Part shown: piece after piece, positions 10,354 through 21,670 of the stretch
Layout of the letters: every line of letters starts with the position of its first letter
Position numbering within the stretch: position 1 is the first letter of the stretch
From: Adiantum capillus-veneris
Lineage: Eukaryota; Streptophyta; Polypodiopsida; Polypodiales; Pteridaceae
Assembly (NCBI GenBank): GCA_014529385.2
Contig: CM043969.1
Coordinates: 21,081,946 to 21,145,945 of the forward strand
Length of the DNA stretch: 64,000 nt
Reading direction: 5' to 3'
Notes under the pieces: model-generated
Told to the model about the DNA's origin: nothing
Database searches by the model: none
Seen by the model: only the letters and a program-made list of their open reading frames with translations
Translations under genes and position numbers: made by a program

Positions 10354-10842
10354 TGTTATGGAATTGATATTTTACTATTTATTGCAGCTGACATGTGGAA
10401 AAGGCTAAGGGTTATGTGAAAGGATTTCGAAAGGATATAATATTCTATAATTTATTATTCAAGTGCTCTTTTATGAGCTTTGGTCATTTATGACCGGCCG
10501 GTTAGTTTGTACTCAATTTGACCATTCAAGAAATCTATAAATCAGATATGTGCAAGAGGAAAATGGTCACTCTTGCAAGGGGGAAGATTGTACCCAATGC
10601 CTGTGTGTTCCTTCTCTCCCCTCCTCTCTTCTCTCTTGTTGTGCACCGGTGTGGCACTCCGCTCTAGGAGACGCATCTACACGTGCTCTTTTGCTCTCTT
10701 ACGTGCTCTATCTCTTTTTGTTGACGTGTGACTTCTATTATGTGCTCACAGTAGTTGCCATGTATACAATTTTGTCAAATTATGGCTTGAAATATGTTGT
10801 TTTCTCTATTTGGTAGGGCCACCTCGCCTTTCATTTATAGCA
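10354..10842 (+). repeat. F 5' LTR
   Basis: 489 bp, TGTTATGGAATTG... to ...TTATAGCA. It aligns end to end with 21181-21665, including a GTACTCAATTTGACCATTCA segment and a CTTCTCTCCCCTCCTCTCTT pyrimidine patch. Several substitutions and small indels separate the pair. Confidence 0.9.
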
Positions 10843-10843
10843 G

Positions 10844-10856
10844 TGATATCAAAGCG
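10844..10856 (+). other. F primer-binding site, tRNA-iMet-like
   Basis: TGATATCAAAGCG begins one base after the 5' LTR and matches the plant initiator-Met PBS TGGTATCAGAGCC at 10 of 13 positions. Confidence 0.7.
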
Positions 10857-12204
10857 TAGTCTACACTCCAAAGATGGAAGATTTTGATAACCAAAAGCTA
10901 AGTACAATTACATAATTCTATCTTGTTTCATTAATTTAATTGCTTTCTTTTTCCTTGAAGAGTTTTTTTTTTAATCTTTCAAAATCTTTGAATAATAAAG
11001 AATAACCCCTTATCAAATTGTGATGATTGTAAGTGATAAGAATAAGATAGTAGAATCATGATAATTTGTGCAAATACGAATAGTATGAAGATGCAAGGTG
11101 TGTTTTTTTTCCCATCGAAATGAATGTCTCGATGCATGAACTGGAAGAGTTTATGGCTTGTGCATGCAATTGATTGGGGTGTGTGTAAGCTTCAAAGAGA
11201 CATACCTAAATTAACAAAGTAGCTATACTTATATGCATAGATTTTTAAAAAAGGCAATCGATTGGTATTAGATAGAATTGTTTAAACTGAGGAAGAGGGG
11301 TAGAGAATCTTTTATCTCACCGCGATAAATCAATATAAGTAGAAAAAGGAAATTGAGGTTGTTGTAGGTATAATCTTAAGAGACCTTTGAATTGTGTATG
11401 TAATTGAGAAAGTATGTCCCATTTGAGCGGTAAGTAGAGCATAGACGTAGTAGGATCATGAAAGCATAAGATGAAGAAGGAAGACGTAGGAGATAAGAGT
11501 CTTGTACTCAAGAAAAAACTCCACAAATATATTCAACGAGTCTTGTACTTAAGAACTCTTATTCAAGAAAATACCATTGTAAGGTGTTGAAAAAAAAGGC
11601 CCGAAGAGATCTTCAAGAGCATGTGAACCTGCATAGGAAAAACCCAAATAGACCCAAGGGATTTGATTTGAAGAATTGAGCCTAAAAACCATGTTACACA
11701 TGGGTATACTTCCCGTGACCACACCACTTCATGCCACATGCCTTGGCTAATTTTTATGTTTGGGAAAACTTAGTGCGCAATCGTCATAAGTAGCAAAGAC
11801 GTCGCCCTCATCATAGCAGCATCATTTGTCGTGACCTAGCAGAGTTTTGCTTGCCTAGCGACATGAGCCAGCACCTCAGTTGTAGACAAGTGCTCGACAG
11901 TGGCTAGCACCTTCCGGCTGTTCATCATCAGTGGAACAGCTTGACCGAACAATGATGCAAGAGTGACAAGCAATGATGTACCTGTATGTAAATGACTCCC
12001 AGCTTTTTGACTACATGACTGCTACAGCAACCACCAATGAACTTGGTCTTTCTCTCTCTCTCCTTCTCTATGCAAGAGCGGTTAGCACCATCTTTCTCAA
12101 TTGTTGGCAGCCACCCCTTACTCGACTTGCTTGCCAACTCTCACTCTCTCTCTGGCGATAGACCACCCACCAACTTACTCTCTCTCTGTCTTCAGTCGGC
12201 CGTC

Positions 12205-12244
<40 letters not shown>

Positions 12245-13502
12245 GCTGCCATGCAAACTAAGCCGTCCCCATGCAACACACAAAAAATAAAGCATCAGCT
12301 CTTTCAGTTCTCAACCTATTTTGTGCCTTTGCTTTATTTCTACTCCAGTTATCCAGTTATCGTAGGATGCAAAAAACATGCTCACATGTCATGATGAAAA
12401 GGAGAAGCCCAGGGCATGAGACTACCCACCCCACGCCCAAACTCCTTTCTCACGCGTGTAGAACACACACTAACCATAGTGTTCTAACCGTCTCTATTTA
12501 TCTCCCTCGCACACGCATATGTTGCCATGGGGGATTCCAACCAACTTACAGCACACCTCTTCTCTCTAGTGCTACCTTCCAACCTCTACTCACCCGGTCC
12601 TGCAAGTGGCCATCCCCATGCATCACCTCAACCCTTCGAACCCCTGGAGATGGTGTACGTCCTCTCCAACTCTCCTTGCTTGGTCTCTTCAGCTTGTAGT
12701 GGACCCGCCACCCTCCTTCACGCATCCGATTCTCCTCTCAACTTCCCTCGTGCTCTCGGAGGCTCTACAAAGCCCAAGCTAGCAATCCCCCAGTTGGTAC
12801 TCCTTGTTTTGTCTCATGCAGTGACTAACAATAGCCTCTGAACATCGACCATCTCTATCGTGTGGATTAGTGCTATATCGTCCTGTAATAGTATTCCTAG
12901 CCTACATCCCTACTCAACCAGAAGCTCTCAACTCCCTTTCTTGCTTCCCAATGTCCTACACAGGGCCATCACCCCTGGCCATACACAACCCCTCTCCTTC
13001 TTTTGCAGCGTAGGTGGCCTCCCTTCACAGTAGCCTTCAGAGTCCACCTATACTAGAAGTGGACATTGTCTCTCACTCTCCTACACAACCACACAGTTTT
13101 GTTCATCTCTGCACTTCTAGAAGCAACATGCGAGTTCAAATGTGTGTGCCCTCATCAATTTGGGGAGGGACGATGGAAAGGCCAATTGCAGAAGGCTTGG
13201 TGCAAGGGCTTATACGAGCGCGCGACACAACTCTCAACAAGGCTACATGCCTGCTTGCGAGGTGAGCCGTAGTGCAGAAGGATGCAAAAAAAAAAAAGCA
13301 TGAGCCCCTGGTTATGTGCTAGGATGTAGAGCTCAGAGGTGTTAGTAAGACGATGCACATGGGAGCATAGGACCAACAAATCTTTTCTGCTGATCAAATG
13401 TAATTGAACTTCAATTTTATTTTTGTACCCAACAATTGGAATAGATCCAAGTTTGGTCCCTTAGTCCATTGGAAGAAGGGTGATATAACACTTCATTTCA
13501 TT

Positions 13503-13556
<54 letters not shown>

Positions 13557-13650
13557 CCCTTTCCACTACGACTCCCTACAGAGACGGACATTCACGAAGC
13601 TTTTCAGTGATCGCTACATTACTTTCTCACACAACGACAAGCTTCCACGT
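10857..13650. other. F internal region, left part; no gene seen
   Basis: AT-rich at first, then pyrimidine-rich from about 12040, with CT tracts at 12210-12240 and 13507-13553. Open frames up to 142 codons (for example 12271-12699 plus) are proline/serine/histidine-rich by-products of the CT/CA bias and match no family I know. Confidence 0.5.
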
Positions 13651-15485
13651 TGGTGCAACCAAAGTTGGTCCGTGCCAGGAAGGGTGACAAGCAGTGCTAT
13701 GGATGCTAGCAGGTGCATGGTGGCGAGCTAAAGCAGGTGGAAAAGTCCTCGGCAGACCAATGGCAGCGGAAATGTATGTCTAAAGTGGTTTTTAAGCCAA
13801 GGGGCCTTCAAATTGGGATAATTGGGATGGCAGACCAAAGTTTCCAAAATGTCGGGAATGTAACTTGGAATGTAGGGCTCAAGATTCTCTTGAGGCCCAT
13901 CTAGACGGCTCATCAAACGGAACTTCGGTGTGAAAGATGTGCCAGTTCGAAGTTGGAAGGTCTTGCAGATCCCCGACGGGCACGCGAGATGGGGACATGT
14001 GGCCCAAGCTAGAATGCGCAAGCAGATGTGTAAAGCTCAAGTTGTGGAGCATGCCGGTCTTTTCGGATTGCCGTTTGGAGCCCAGACGGGCAAGTTATGG
14101 TTTGCGGAATATTTTTCGGGGGTCGGGTATGTGCTCGTCGTGCCCCGTTGGTAGGCATGCTGAAAAGGATATGTTTAAGCTCGCCAAGATTCTGGAAGGT
14201 TTCATGTGACATGGGGAATCATCCAAAATTTTCATCTCACCAATCGGAGTCAAGGGCATTGAGATGTATCCACTTCAAGTCGACAAACAATCATGGCAAG
14301 GGAACGAACTCGATTTTTTTTCCACTTCCGTGATTTTCCATAAAAAGGTGTAAAGTGGTCGAAATGCAGCAAAGTTCTCCGGATTCGAAACTGACAAGGG
14401 GTAGCTTGGCAAAAGAGGGGTTCAGCAAACTCGGACACATAGAGCACCGACGGTGTGCGAACCAAGCACTCTAAGTCCTCTTGGGGAAAAAAGGGTGGTT
14501 GGATTAAGAAAAGCAATTGTGAACTTAAAGGGTTAAGTTTGGAAGGAAAAGAGGGTTAAGTGAGACTCAAAAGAGGGAATGGCCCCGGCCATGTTGCCAA
14601 ACAAAAGAAGTTTTTTCCATTTGAAAAAAAGAAGAAGTAAAGGAAAGAAAGGGCTCAGCCACATCTTCGAACAAAAGGGGATATTTTTCCTCCTTTGACT
14701 TGGGTTGAAAAAAGGAGGAGGGCAACGACGGCGACGGCGCCGTCGTTGCCCCCTTGGGAAGTGAAAAGAAGGGTTTTTTTGGGGGGCTTAAAGAGAGAAG
14801 GGAGAAGAAGCAACGGTTTTTTTTGCGGAGGAACGAGACAAGCTTCAGAAGATGGTCTTCTCTTTCACAGGCTTGGTTGAGGGCGAGGCAAGGCCAAGGG
14901 GCGACTCTTGAAGAAAGGGCTTTCGGGTGATGAAAGCTCTTTAGGAAAGGAGCTCACTTGTATGCGTGCGTGCCTTGACAACGAAAGCAAGAGGAGGAAA
15001 GTCTAATTCTTGACGACTGTACCAACGAGGGTTGTCGTGATCAGCTTTTTATGCCCGTCGAGGTTGTGTCGACGAGGTTGTTTGTACTATGTTGTTCTCA
15101 GCAAAGGAAAGCAAGGATTGCCCGTATTTTTTGTGACATTTTTTCTTCCCCTCTTTGTCATACTGCTCTTGTGCTCGTGTCCGCAGTGTCGAGTGTGTGT
15201 GTAAGCAAGTGTGCCCCCATCGAACCAGCGGTGTCTTGTGGCAAAGAGAGAGAAAGAGGCTTTGGGTGTGCGAGGGAAGCTGCAAAGCGTGTCGTGCGGT
15301 GCGTATGTGTTTGATCGTGATCTGATATAGTGTGATCGGCTCGAGAGGTGTGCAAGCAGTGGTCTGCTAGCAGGAAAGGAATTTTTTGAAGGTGAATCCT
15401 AGTGGATTGGGGTGTTGTGTTTACCCTGGGCTGTAGAGAGGCGAGCTACTTGTGTCTCGGGTGTATTCCCCTTTCCCCCTATTCA
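13651..15485 (+). repeat. D 5' LTR
   Basis: 1835 bp. It is about 190 bp longer than the 3' copy because of a segment at about 14570-14760, missing from the other LTR, that contains a GC-rich hairpin. Elsewhere the two copies align throughout with scattered substitutions. Open frames inside (for example 13937-14209) are shared with the other LTR but not recognisable and are treated as noncoding. Confidence 0.88.
14720..14751. repeat. GC-rich 14-bp perfect hairpin in the D 5' LTR
   Basis: GGGCAACGACGGCG (14720-14733) pairs exactly with 14738-14751 across a 4-bp spacer (ACGG). It lies in the segment absent from the 3' LTR. Confidence 0.85.
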
Positions 15486-15490
15486 TCTTC

Positions 15491-15507
15491 TGGTGCCCCC
15501 ACTGAGG
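15491..15507 (+). other. D putative primer-binding site
   Basis: TGGTGCCCCCACTGAGG starts 5 bp after the LTR end. It opens with TGG as a PBS should, but I cannot name the tRNA. Confidence 0.45.
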
Positions 15508-15598
15508 AGCGTTCTGATGCTCCTAGTTGATGTCGAAGCGGTGATTTTGGTAATGCCAAAGGTGCGACCTTTGAAGAGCAGCTGCTGCTAGAGAAGAG

Positions 15599-16639
15599 AT
15601 GGCGTGGTCCGGATTTCCCATTTTCACTGAGGTCGAAGATGCGGAAACTTGGCTTCAAGACTATGGACTGTTCGTGTTGGAAAGCGGTTTGTTGATGGAA
15701 GATGTTGTAGTACAGGTATTCCCGCTCCTAGTTCGTGGTAAAGCGAGGCTATGGTTCAATGGCCTCCGTGATGAAGAAAAGGCAGATTGTGAAGCCTTAG
15801 AGGCGGCTTTTCGAAGCATATATGTAGTGGATGCGTAGCTCAATGAATTAAAGAGAAGGCTAGACAATTTGAAGCAAAGCTTGGAAGCAGATTTTCAAGC
15901 GTTCCTATGGGAGTTTGAAGTCCTTTGGGGAAAGCTAATCAAGGTAACTACTGTTGAGAATGTTGGGTTTTTAAAATTGAACAAGTTTCTGGGTTGCTTG
16001 CATGAAGAAGTAAGAGACAAGGTGGAGATTGATGACCCGGTGTCATATGAAGAGGCGGTGGCTCTGGCAAAAGGGCGGACCAAGAAGATTCTCAAGAAGC
16101 ACGAAGCCAGGCAAGATTTGCCAAGTGTTGTGATGCCAAAGCAGGTTGATGCGGTAGTAGTCGATCCAATAATGGTGCAAAGGGAAGTGCAAGTGCGAGA
16201 AGAACCAAGGGTTCTTTGACTACAGAGAGACAAGGTGTTTCCTATGCCGAGGATGTCGGCTACAAAGGCTCCAATCATGGAGGATGTGCAGGTGGGACCA
16301 GAGTGGACAAAGGAGGTGCTGCCGAGTCAAGGTGTGGTTGTAGAAGCTCCGTTGAAATGTGGTAAAGGCCAAAGAGTGCGGTTTGTAGACGAAGTCGAAG
16401 TGGTGAAGCTAGAGGAGATTCCCGAGCTAGAAACACAGGAGGAGATTGAGTTGAGTGACAGTAGCTCTATGGATGCAGACACAAGTTGGGAGACCGAGTC
16501 GTCTCAATCCACGTATGATGAGTTCAATCTCTTGCATGTGAGTAGAGAAGCAGCAAGTCTGTGCGAGGAGCAACATGAAGTGCAAGCCGAGGTGCCTAGT
16601 GGAGACCATGTGGAGCAGCCCAGGCCTACGTGCAAGTAA
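15599..16639 (+). pseudogene. gag: D Gag-like protein with two in-frame stops
   Basis: One frame runs from ATG 15599 to 16639 (about 346 codons) and is cut by TAG at 15836-15838 and TGA at 16217-16219. The first part (MAWSGFPIFTEVEDAETWLQ, VRGKARLWFNGL, EALEAAFRSIYV) and the part after the first stop (LNELKRRLDNLKQ, FQAFLWEFEVLW, FLGCLHEEVRDKV, SYEEAVALAKGR) follow the plant retrotransposon Gag (capsid-type) pattern, with the W-F-x-x-L box and the F-L-x-x-L step. The last part is acidic (EVEVVKLEEIPELETQEEIEL). No zinc knuckle is visible. Gag would form the particle that packages element RNA. Both stops are single-codon changes in an otherwise open frame. Confidence 0.75.
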
Positions 16640-17352
16640 AACTGACGTGTGGTGCCATGCTAATGGCCATGTTGGTGAAAGTGGTTATGGAGTGTGCCAT
16701 GGATGTGCAACAGGTGCAAAGTCTTGCCAAAAGACATAGGGAAGTCTTGCCTATGGTGGCGGAGCGTGATGCAGCAATAGGAGAGCAAGTGATGGAAGCT
16801 AACAAGCAAGTGGTGCTTATTGACCTTGAAGGGCCAGTTGACAAAGAGGAGCTCGACGATGCTGGAATTGAGTGCATGGCAGGTGGGAAGGTCAATGCAG
16901 AGTCAAAGATAGAGGTGCTTCCTATGCAGCCAGTGCACTCTATGACAGGTGATGCGGATTCGAAGGTGGTGTCTATGCTTTCCAAGGGGATTTGTGAATG
17001 GTGGTTGAAAGGGATGCTGATAAAAGTGGATGTGCAATGGGCTGTTGAGCAAATACAGGATCTGCTAGATGAGGATCTAGCTTTACATGCTTGGGCGGGT
17101 GGGTCAGGTATATCAGGAGTGTTGGTTGAGCAGGATGGTGAGCACGATGGTGCTCTATTTGGTGTTCGTGGAGGTGCTTTGTTGCAAATGGGAAGTACGC
17201 CATTGGGTGCATGGAGTAGTAGAAGTATGATGTTGGCAGTTTGGGTATGCAGTTGGTTATGTGCTTTGGTGTGGCACTATGCAAGGGTGCTACAGGTGGA
17301 TGCAGATGATCAATGGCAGGTGTTTGACCCAGGTGGTGTCAATGCGTTATAA
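16630..17352 (+). CDS. D second frame, unknown protein
   Basis: A 240-codon frame overlaps the end of the Gag frame by 10 bases in a different register. It starts MQVKLTCGAMLMAMLVKVV, has a hydrophobic stretch near its C-terminus (MMLAVWVCSWLCALVWHYA, about residues 199-217) and shows no protease DSG/DTG, RT or integrase motif. The overlap resembles a gag-pol frameshift layout, but the product is not Pol. It may be a captured sequence, a membrane-binding product, or chance. I do not recognise it. Confidence 0.3.
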   Translation: MQVKLTCGAMLMAMLVKVVMECAMDVQQVQSLAKRHREVLPMVAERDAAIGEQVMEANKQVVLIDLEGPVDKEELDDAGIECMAGGKVNAESKIEVLPMQPVHSMTGDADSKVVSMLSKGICEWWLKGMLIKVDVQWAVEQIQDLLDEDLALHAWAGGSGISGVLVEQDGEHDGALFGVRGGALLQMGSTPLGAWSSRSMMLAVWVCSWLCALVWHYARVLQVDADDQWQVFDPGGVNAL

Positions 17353-17500
17353 CAGGGGGTTGGGCAACCCGCTTGAGCAGGTGTGCCAGGTGACAAAAGA
17401 TAGCTTTTGTACATATGGTTGTGGTTTTGGTTGCCAGTTTGGTGTTGCATTTTTTTTTAATGGAATAAACATGTGTGTGGTTGAGCATGAATGCTCAACT

Positions 17501-17516
17501 AGGGGGTGGGCAATGA
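17501..17516 (+). other. D polypurine tract
   Basis: AGGGGGTGGG followed by CAATGA lies directly before the 3' LTR, as expected for plus-strand priming. Confidence 0.6.
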
Positions 17517-19162
17517 TGGTGCAACCAAAGTTGGTCCGTGACATGAAGGGTGACAAGCAGTGCTATGGATGCTAGCAGGTGCATGGCGGCGAGCTAAAGC
17601 AGGTGGGAAAGTCCTCGGCAGACCAATGGCAACGGAAATGTATGTCTAAAGTGGGTTTTTAAGCCAAGGGGCCTTCAAATTGGGATAATTGGGATGGCAG
17701 ACCAAAGTGTCCAAAATGTCGGGAATGTACCTTGGAATGTAGGGCTCAAGATGCTCTTGAGGCCCATCCAGACGGCTCATCAAACGGAGCTTCGGTGTGA
17801 AAGGTGTGCCAGTTCGAAGTTGGAAGGTCTTGCAGATCCCCAACGGGCACGCGAGATGGGGACATGTGGCCCACGCTAGATTGCGCAAGCAGATGTGTAA
17901 AGCTCAAGTTGTGGAGCATGCCGGTCTTTTCGGATTGCCGTTTGGAGCCCAGACGAGCAAGTTATGGTTTGCGGAATATTTACCGAGGGTCCGGTATGTG
18001 CTCGTCGTGCCCTGTTGGTAGGCATGCTGAAAAGGATATTTTTAAGCTCGCCAAGGTTCTGGAAGGTTTCATGCGACACGGGGAATCATCCAAAATTTGC
18101 ATCTCGCCAATCAGAGTCAAGGGCATTGAGATGTGTCCACTTCAAGTCAACAAACAATCGCGGCAAGGGAACGAACTCGATTTTTTTTCCACTTCTGTGA
18201 TTTTTCGTAAAAAGGTGTAAAGTGGTCGGAATGCGGCAAAGTTCTCCGGATTTGAAACTGACAAGGGGTAGCTTGGCAAAAGAGGGGTTCAGCAAACTCG
18301 GGCACATGGAGCACCGACGGTGTGCGAACCAAGCACTCAAAGTCCTCCCAGGGAAAAAAGGGTGGTTGGACTAAGAAAAGCAATTGTGAACTTAAAGGTT
18401 TAAGTTGGAAGGAAAAGAGGGTTAAGTGACACTCAAAGGAGAAAGAAGGGTTTTTTTGGGGGGCTTAAAGAGAGAAGGGAGAAGAAGCAAGGGTTTTTTT
18501 TGCGGAGGAACGAGACAAGCTTTGGAAGATGGTCTTCTCCTTCACATGCTTGGTCGAGGGCGAGGCAAGGCCAAGGGGCGACTCTTGAAGAAAGGGCTTT
18601 CGGGTGATGAGAGCTCAAAAGGAAAGGAGCTCACTTGCATGTGTGCATGCCTTGACAGCGAAAGCAAGAGGAGGAAAGTCCAATTCTCGACGACTGTACC
18701 AACGAGGGTTGTCGTGATCAACTTTTTATGCCCGTCGAGGTTGTGTCGACGAGGTTGTTTGCACTACGTTGTTCTCAGCAAAGGAAAGCAAGGATTGCCC
18801 ACATTTTTTGTGACATTTTTCCTTCCCCTCTTTGTCCTATTGCTCTTGTGCTCGTGTCCGCGGTGTCGGGTGTGTGTGTAAGCAAGTGTGCCCCCATCGA
18901 ACCAGCAGTGTCTTGTGGCAAAGAGAGAGAAAGAGGCTCTGGGTGTGCGAGGGAAGTTGCAAAGCGTGTCGTGCGGTGCGTATGTGTTCGATCGTGATCT
19001 GATATAGTGTGATCGGCTCGAGAGGTGTGCAGACAGTGGTCTGCTAGCAGGAAAGGAATTTTTTGAAGGTGAATCCTAGTGGATTGGGGTGTTGTGTTTA
19101 CCTTGGGCTGTAGAGAGGCGAGCTACTTGTGTCTCGGGTGTGTTCCCCTTTCCCCCTATCCA
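17517..19162 (+). repeat. D 3' LTR
   Basis: 1646 bp, the partner of 13651-15485, lacking the roughly 190-bp hairpin-bearing segment. It ends TATCCA, followed by ACGT. Confidence 0.88.
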
Positions 19163-21180
19163 ACGTGCATAGACGATGATGATAACAATTTTAATGTGAC
19201 GTTTTTAGGGTTTTAGTTTTAGTTCTTTTGCATTTAGTCTTTTACTTTAGTTTATTTTATTTCGTGCCTAGATATTGTATTAGATTCACCGAGATTGTAT
19301 GTTGTACATTGCAGACTTATAATATGATGTCAATAAAATTATTGATTATTGTTAATTTAAATGTGTTTATCAAATGTGTGAGACATTATTATATTACTAA
19401 TTCAATAATAATAATTTAAAAAAAATATAGAAATGTATCCACAAAAATTACATAAAACAACAATTTGTTAATCAAGAAGATATTTATAATATTGTAGTAA
19501 TAGAGTAAAAGTCAGAAATGCATACATTATAATACAAACCACAATAGTAGTAAATGTCATTATTATTCCAGCTAGACTATAAATGGTATAGAAAAGCATA
19601 ATACATTACAAAGATAAATAGGTTGCTTCCTGGTTTTGTTCATCAATTCGGGTTGTCAAATGTCATGCATTCATAAGTGGTCTTAAAATTTGTTGCACCT
19701 ATAAAACAATGAAGATTTTCTTGCTTTTGTCCTCTTCAAATGGCTCATTCTTATATTTTACTAGTTGCCAATTAAATATCACTATCAACACCATTACCTT
19801 ATTAGTTTTAGCACAATTTTTTTTGGCAATATAAGTCTCTGTCTAGATTGACCTTAATCAATTGATTTTTATCATGGTCCTCATTTGTTTTGTTACATTT
19901 TTCTAACTCGTTTAAGGATTCACAAAAACCTATGCAGACCATAATGCGAGGCAGTCAGATAAGTCATCTCCTTACTTTATTTTGCAAACTCATTACAAAA
20001 TCTTCAATGATAATATACTAACCATGTTCTCTCGGATATTCCAATACCTACCTTCCTAGCTAATCAATCAAATATCTTAATTAATCCATATCTTACTTGT
20101 TTACTATACTAACACTATGATACAAGGTTGTGCCAAACTCCTAAAATGTGTTTGCTTTCCATTCAAAGAGACAACACTGCTCTCTTAATAGGCATACATA
20201 GATACCCATCCAATATCCTGTTGGTATCTACAAAAAATACATTAGCGTTCTTTTCATATTTCATTGTATACATTGTCTTCTAAGTTGAATATTCACACAC
20301 TGCTATGGCCATGGCCTCTCATTGATTTAAAGGATTTTAAATTATGAACATTTTTCATTAAGCTATACAGCTATTGATGTGAGCTAAGGTGCTCTGGGAT
20401 AGTGAACAACAGTTTGCGAGTACCCTCCTACTCAAACATGCTCCAAATTGGTCTCACCCATGATAAATGTTATATTTTTATGCCTAACCTAGTCCATTGG
20501 TCACGGTACACATATTTGTCGATTTAGGCAGTGTGTAGATTCTCATCTTTGTAAAAATTAGTCGATTTAGGCAGCACATTGATAAATTGCAGTTTCATGA
20601 TTTTAAAATAATATCAAATGTAGATTCGCCGATTTAGGCAGTATTAGTGTAGATTCACCAATTTAGACAGCGCATCTTATTGGTGTAGATTTGCCGATTT
20701 AGGCAACACCAATCACAAAATCATGTTGTATTGACTGGCCACCACTATAACTGGTATCATTTTGTACAAAATGAAGGATATTCGGATTTGGATTTGAAAT
20801 GGGTATATCTTGGCAAATATTTGAATTTGGAGATATATTTGAAGTTGGATTTGGACTTGGTATATGATATTTTCCTATCGCAACAGTATTTATGGAATTG
20901 CAATTGACATTGATGAGAATTAATTATTAAATGATGAGTGTGACCAATGATATCCTGATTCATCAAGGTATGATATATATTGCTTATTCTGGTGGTATGG
21001 GACACTAGAATAGGTAGTATCTGGATGACAGCACGTATGAGCAATGTTGTTTAGTTTAATAAATTTTTCTTTTACTATGTGATATTTTGAAATAGAATAC
21101 TTATGACTGCTTTTGACAACCAACGTTTGCAGATTCTTATCTTTGCAACTGAGGACAGTTGCTTTTCCAATGGAGAGGTA
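19163..21180. other. F internal region, right part; no gene seen
   Basis: Strongly AT-rich. Minus-strand frames of up to 95 codons (20757-21044) look like chance reading of AT-rich DNA. A purine-rich patch (AATGGAGAGGTA) just before 21181 may serve as the F polypurine tract. Confidence 0.5.
20521..20706. repeat. Cluster of GTAGATTCGCCGATTTAGGCAG-like motifs
   Basis: Five copies of GATTTAGGCAG or near variants at about 20521, 20563, 20631, 20660 and 20696, several preceded by TGTAGATTCGCC. Spacing is irregular (29-68 bp). Confidence 0.65.
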
Positions 21181-21665
21181 TGTTATGCAATTGATATTTT
21201 ACTATTTATTGCAGCTAACAGGTGGAAAAGACTAAGGGTTATGCAAAAGGATCTCAAAAGGATATTATATTATAATTTATTATTCCAGTGCTCTTTTATG
21301 AGCTTTGGTCATTTATGATTGGCCGGCCAGTTTGTACTCAATTTGACCATTCAAGAAATCTATAAATCAAATGCGTGCAAGAGGAAAATGGTCACTCTTG
21401 CATGGGGGGAGATTGTACCCAGTGCAAGTGTGTTTCTTCTCTCCCCTCCTCTCTTCTCTCTTGTCGTGCCGGTGTGGCACTCCGCTCTGGGAGACGCATC
21501 TGCACGTGCTCTTCTGCTCTCTTACGCGCTCTATCTCTTTCTGTTGACGAACGACTTCTATTATGTGCTCAGGGTATTTTCCAGGTATACATTTTTGTCA
21601 ATTTATGGCTTGCAATATGTTGTTTTCTCTATTTTCCAGGGCCACCTCGTCTTCCATTTGCATCA
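21181..21665 (+). repeat. F 3' LTR
   Basis: 485 bp, TGTTATGCAATTG... to ...TTTGCATCA, followed by the target duplication GATCT. Partner of 10354-10842. Confidence 0.9.
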
Positions 21666-21670
21666 GATCT

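Larger units (their letters stand above)
13651..19162 (+). mobile_element. Element D: long-LTR element encoding Gag only (TR-GAG-like)
   Basis: Direct terminal repeats of 1835 bp (13651-15485) and 1646 bp (17517-19162) begin TGGTGCAACC and end TATTCA/TATCCA. A TGGTGCCCC... PBS-like sequence lies 5 bp inside the left repeat and an AGGGGGTGGG purine tract just before the right one, so it reads on the plus strand. The 2-kb interior encodes a Gag-like protein and a second unknown frame, with no protease, RT or integrase. The flanks share ACGT (13647-13650 and 19163-19166), a weak 4-bp target duplication. It sits inside element F. Confidence 0.8.
10354..21665 (+). mobile_element. Element F: non-autonomous LTR retrotransposon (LARD-like), carrying nested element D
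   Basis: Both LTRs (10354-10842 and 21181-21665) start TGTTATG and end in CA. The target duplication GATCT is at 10349-10353 and 21666-21670, and it splits the integrase of element E cleanly. A tRNA-iMet-like PBS follows the left LTR, which sets plus orientation. Without nested D (13651-19162) the internal region is about 4.8 kb and holds no Gag, protease, RT or integrase that I can recognise, so it would depend on a partner. The no-coding label is my reading, not a search result. Confidence 0.85.

Noticed and set aside
13728-14209. Open frames repeated at 13728-14209 and 17646-18220 as a duplicated gene
   Set aside because: Both lie inside the paired LTRs of element D and match no family; duplication is explained by the LTRs.
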